From the NCBI GenBank assembly GCA_021848865.1, contig JAJZTO010000139.1, positions 1 through 7,154 of the forward strand: a stretch of DNA of 7,154 nucleotides, written 5' to 3'. Both the position numbers and the translations under genes were made by a program. Below, piece by piece: positions 6,545 to 7,154 of the stretch; position 1 is the stretch's first letter; each line of letters starts with the position of its first letter. The notes below the pieces were generated by a model. It had not been told where the DNA came from and ran no database searches. It was given only the letters and a program-made list of their open reading frames with translations. The stretch is from Myxococcales bacterium (GTDB lineage Bacteria; Myxococcota; Myxococcia; Myxococcales; Anaeromyxobacteraceae).

Positions 6545-6577
6545 AAGGCTTCCTCGGGAGGGGGGCGAGCCCCCGCC
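6545..6577 (-). other. rpsJ–rplD junction where rplC (L3) would normally lie
   Basis: This 33-bp spacer follows the S10 stop and holds only a GC hairpin and the L4 Shine-Dalgarno. In most bacteria a gene of roughly 630 bp for L3 sits here. No L3-like reading frame or fragment is visible here or elsewhere in the window. The spacer looks intact, so either the gene lies elsewhere in the genome or the sequence was deleted or misassembled. Confidence 0.85.
6561..6574 (-). promoter_or_regulatory. GC hairpin between rpsJ and rplD
   Basis: On the transcript strand, GGGGG and CCCCC arms flank a four-base CTCG loop two to three bases after the S10 stop. An alternative pairing, GGGCG with CGCCC around a six-base loop, is also possible. 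No U-run follows, so it is not a classical terminator. It could modulate expression between S10 and the rest of the operon or stabilise processed mRNA; this is inference. Confidence 0.35.
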
Positions 6578-6883
<306 letters not shown>

Positions 6884-6978
6884 CGAAGACCTTCTTCTTC
6901 CGTCAAACCGGCGCTGCGCGGCGCGTCCGGGCGCGGCCCCCTTTGGCCGCTCCCCACGCCGCCGTTCGCCGGAGCTCG
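6884..6978 (-). other. tuf–rpsJ intergenic spacer
   Basis: The spacer is 95 bp, the longest non-coding stretch in the window. It contains a perfect inverted repeat near tuf (6933-6950), a GCGC-rich middle, and the purine Shine-Dalgarno of rpsJ. A TTGACG motif occurs about 20 bases before the rpsJ ATG, too close to the start to serve as its -35 box. I see no convincing promoter or U-tailed terminator, so read-through from tuf into the ribosomal genes is likely. Confidence 0.6.
6933..6950 (-). promoter_or_regulatory. Inverted repeat downstream of tuf
   Basis: GCGGCC and GGCCGC form perfect six-bp arms around an AAAGGG loop on the transcript strand, about 28 bases after the tuf stop. There is no U-run behind it, so intrinsic termination is doubtful; partial attenuation, mRNA 3'-end protection or chance in GC-rich DNA are all possible. 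Confidence 0.35.
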
Positions 6979-7154
6979 CTACTCGATGACCTCGGCCACC
7001 ACGCCCGCGCCCACCGTCCGGCCGCCTTCGCGGATGGCGAAGCGCAGCTCCTTCTCCATCGCGATGGGGGTGATCAGCGTCACCTCCATCCCGATGTTGT
7101 CCCCGGGCATCACCATCTCCACCCCGGCCGGCAGCTGCACCGACCCGGTCACGT
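6979..7154 (-). CDS. tuf: Elongation factor Tu, partial (C-terminal domain III end only)
   Basis: EF-Tu is the GTPase that delivers aminoacyl-tRNA to the ribosomal A site. Only the last 57 codons and a TAG stop are in the window; the gene enters from the right edge. The translated end reads [20 protein letters not shown], then a segment with TLITPIAME, and closes with the near-universal [22 protein letters not shown] of domain III. This was read directly from the reverse complement. The GTP-binding domain and the start are outside. tuf before rpsJ implies the str operon (rpsL, rpsG, fusA, tuf) continues to the right. Bacteria often carry two nearly identical tuf copies, so another may exist elsewhere. 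Confidence 0.97.

Noticed and set aside
6900..6905. TTGACG as a -35 box for rpsJ
   Set aside because: It lies about 20 bases from the rpsJ ATG, leaving no room for a -10 box, a transcription start and a Shine-Dalgarno; no matching -10 was seen.

Overview
The window is one long ribosomal-protein gene cluster. Every gene is on the minus strand, so the biological reading order runs from the high coordinates to the low ones. It is a fused str–S10–spc cluster that opens inside the end of an EF-Tu gene and closes inside L6. Sixteen genes are visible: tuf (3' end only), rpsJ (S10), rplD (L4), rplW (L23), rplB (L2), rpsS (S19), rplV (L22), rpsC (S3), rplP (L16), rpmC (L29), rpsQ (S17), rplN (L14), rplX (L24), rplE (L5), rpsN (S14), rpsH (S8) and rplF (L6, 5' part only), which makes fourteen or fifteen complete ribosomal-protein genes between two partial ones (fifteen complete, two cut). 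No RNA gene, mobile element, CRISPR array or long repeat is visible.

The DNA is strongly GC-rich, with third codon positions almost always G or C. Purine-rich Shine-Dalgarno sequences precede most genes. The protein sequences are clearly bacterial. Zinc-ribbon forms of S14 and L24, tuf directly before rpsJ, and the GC bias fit a high-GC deltaproteobacterial/Myxococcota lineage such as Anaeromyxobacter. That placement is an inference from general resemblance, not a search result.

Layout: EF-Tu ends at 6979 and a 95-bp spacer leads to rpsJ. From there to the left edge the genes are packed with gaps of 2 to 33 bp, a 4-bp ATGA overlap at rplD/rplW, and one longer 64-bp spacer before rplE. There is no room for a separate spc promoter between rpsQ and rplN (2-bp gap), so the S10 and spc groups are probably one transcript. 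The products assemble into both subunits: S10, S19, S3, S17, S14 and S8 in the 30S; L4, L23, L2, L22, L16, L29, L14, L24, L5 and L6 in the 50S.

The most notable departure from the canonical order is that rplC (L3), normally between rpsJ and rplD, is absent; only 33 bp separate those two genes. Secondary oddities are a roughly 40-residue Ala/Pro/Lys-rich N-terminal extension on L22 and similar short tails on S19 and L29. I saw no sign of an undescribed system beyond these points.
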